Origin: an uncultured Desulfosarcina sp.
Lineage (GTDB): Bacteria > Desulfobacterota > Desulfobacteria > Desulfobacterales > Desulfosarcinaceae
Assembly (NCBI RefSeq): GCF_963668215.1
Contig: NZ_OY764190.1
Span: forward strand, 4,774,001-4,838,000
Direction: 5' to 3'
DNA length: 64,000 nucleotides
Shown here: piece after piece, positions 62,704 to 64,000 of the stretch
How the letters are laid out: every line of letters starts with the position of its first letter
Position numbering within the stretch: position 1 is the first letter of the stretch
The notes under the pieces: model-generated
What the model was told of the DNA's origin: nothing
Databases searched by the model: none
Seen by the model: only the letters and a program-made list of their open reading frames with translations
Program-made: the position numbers and the translations under genes

Positions 62704-63468
62704 TTAATCGTTGAAAAATACCAGCTTGCTGAATGTTTCAGGATCCAGACTGGCACCACCCACCAAGGCGCCGTCAACGTCGGGCATGGCCATCAGGGCC
62801 TGCACGTTGTCGGGTTTTACGCTTCCTCCGTAAAGGATGCGAACCGAGTCGGCCACCGTTTCTCCGAAGAGGGTTTTCACCAGGGACCGTATGTACGCAT
62901 GGGCTTCCTGCGCCTGTTCCCGGGTGGCGGTTTTGCCGGTGCCGATGGCCCAAACCGGTTCGTAGGCGACGACCAGGCTGGTAGATCCATCAAAAACAAA
63001 GCCTTTTAGACCATCTCGGACCTGTTTGTCAAGTACGGAAAAGGTCTCTCCGGCCTCGCGCTGGGTCTCGGTTTCGCCGATGCAAAAGACAGGCAGAAGG
63101 CCTGCGGAAACGGCCGCCTGAATTTTTCGGTTGACGGTTTCATCGGTCTCACCAAAGAACTGGCGACGTTCGGAATGGCCGATGATCACCTGGCTGCAAC
63201 CGGCATCCACCAGCATCTCCGTCGATATCTCGCCGGTGAAAGCCCCTTTGGGCTCCCAGTGCAGGTTTTGGGCGCCCAGGGCGATATTGCTGCCTTTGAG
63301 CACCTGGGCCACCTGATAAAGGGCGGTAAAGGTGGGGGCGATCATCACCTCCACACCCGAGGCCTTTGCCACCAGGTCCTTCAACTGCCCGGCGGCTGCC
63401 GCTGCCTGGACTCCGGTTTTGTGCATTTTCCAGTTGCCCGCGATCAGCGGGATTCGATGGCTGCTCAT
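62704..63468 (-). CDS. tpiA: Triose-phosphate isomerase
   Basis: 254 residues. Catalytic residues: Lys in GNWKMHKT, His in IIGHSERRQFFGE, Glu in AYEPVWAIGTGKTA; phosphate-binding YGGSVKPDN. Interconverts dihydroxyacetone phosphate and glyceraldehyde 3-phosphate. 15 nt after gap, without a pgk gene between them. Confidence 0.95.
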   Translation of the reverse strand: MSSHRIPLIAGNWKMHKTGVQAAAAAGQLKDLVAKASGVEVMIAPTFTALYQVAQVLKGSNIALGAQNLHWEPKGAFTGEISTEMLVDAGCSQVIIGHSERRQFFGETDETVNRKIQAAVSAGLLPVFCIGETETQREAGETFSVLDKQVRDGLKGFVFDGSTSLVVAYEPVWAIGTGKTATREQAQEAHAYIRSLVKTLFGETVADSVRILYGGSVKPDNVQALMAMPDVDGALVGGASLDPETFSKLVFFND

Positions 63469-63483
63469 CTATGGGCTCCTTGG

Positions 63484-64000
63484 TTATAATTGCTTGCCGA
63501 TCATGGCGGCCAGATCGACCATGCGGTTGGAGTATCCGGTTTCGTTGTCGTACCAGGACAGCACCTTGACCATGTTGTCCACCACATCGGTGGTCAATGC
63601 ATCGACGGTTGAAGACAGGGCGCAGCCATTGTAATCGGTCGATACCAGGGGCAGTTCGCTGTAGCCCAAAATCCCCTTGAGCGCGCCTTCGGACGCTTCT
63701 TTCAGGGCGGCGTTGACATCGGATTTGGTGACGCCGGCTTTTTCAACATTGACCACCACATCGACGATGGAAACGTTGGGTGTGGGCACCCGTATGGCCA
63801 GCCCGTTGAGTTTGCCCTCCAGTTCGGGCAGTACCAGGGACACGGCCTTGGCGGCTCCGGTCGTGGTCGGAATCATGGACAGCGCGGCGGCCCGGGCCCG
63901 GCGAAGGTCCTTGTGGGGAAAGTCCAGCAGGCGCTGATCGCCCGTGTAGGAGTGGATGGTGGTCATCAGCCCGTTTTTGATGCCGAAGTTTTCCAAAAGC
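63484..64000 (-). CDS. gap: Glyceraldehyde-3-phosphate dehydrogenase, C-terminal part
   Basis: The visible 171 residues are the C-terminal part of the catalytic domain: MTTIHSYTGDQRLLDFPHKDLRRARAAA, then GLAIRVPTPNVSIVDV and VLSWYDNETGYSNRMVDL. The catalytic cysteine and NAD domain lie beyond the right edge. First visible gene of the gap-tpiA-secG-tRNA-Leu unit. Confidence 0.95.
   Translation of the reverse strand, partial: LLENFGIKNGLMTTIHSYTGDQRLLDFPHKDLRRARAAALSMIPTTTGAAKAVSLVLPELEGKLNGLAIRVPTPNVSIVDVVVNVEKAGVTKSDVNAALKEASEGALKGILGYSELPLVSTDYNGCALSSTVDALTTDVVDNMVKVLSWYDNETGYSNRMVDLAAMIGKQL

Overview
The window looks like chromosome of a strictly anaerobic, sulfate-reducer-like Desulfobacterota bacterium (Desulfosarcina/Desulfobacteraceae type). 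This is an inference from gene content (benzoyl-CoA ring-cleavage genes, indolepyruvate ferredoxin oxidoreductase, BadF/HgdB-type proteins, LarE), the GC-rich background and many short dispersed intergenic palindromes. TTG start codons with good ribosome binding sites recur.

Region 1 (1-13,870, minus strand) is a long catabolic operon read from a promoter near 13,838-13,867. In transcription order it encodes oah, an SDR dehydrogenase, a thiolase, a DUF35 partner, dch, had, iorA, iorB, paaK, a ketopantoate-reductase-like protein, a BadF-type ATPase, an HgdB/BcrB-type iron-sulfur protein and an ADP-forming acyl-CoA ligase (cut by the window edge). Dch, Had and Oah form the canonical route from cyclohexadienoyl-CoA to 3-hydroxypimelyl-CoA. 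Ior and PaaK supply aryl-acetyl-CoA thioesters. The SDR and thiolase can carry out beta-oxidation. Two GNAT acetyltransferases, one AcuA-like, are transcribed divergently.

Region 2 (14,100-34,800) is mostly housekeeping: an unusual membrane protein with a basic tail and about 28 AAAEK repeats, larE, a LolC/E permease, an NlpC/P60 lipoprotein, a DEAD-box helicase with a coupled small protein, an RlmL-type methyltransferase, an ABC-F ATPase, thiL with a hybrid histidine kinase, a methyltransferase, a flavodoxin-ferredoxin fusion, and an MFS gene broken by an IS3 element.

Region 3 (about 35,000-62,250) is accessory DNA stacked against tRNA-Leu(GAG). A 17-bp copy of the tRNA 3' end at 39,389 and a decayed integrase just left of it suggest two islands in tandem; the right island has its own integrase beside the tRNA. 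The region holds two near-identical IS91-type elements carrying a tyrosine recombinase, two IS21-type elements in opposite orientation, an IS4-type element broken by IS21, a decayed HipBST locus, a DUF5131 gene broken by another IS, and a very AT-rich seven-gene operon (45,867-53,135). That operon encodes a NitT/TauT-type ABC importer with two permeases, a TylF-like methyltransferase and two proteins I do not recognise. It is the best candidate for an undescribed system.

Region 4 (62,246-64,000, minus strand) is core chromosome: gap, tpiA, secG and tRNA-Leu.
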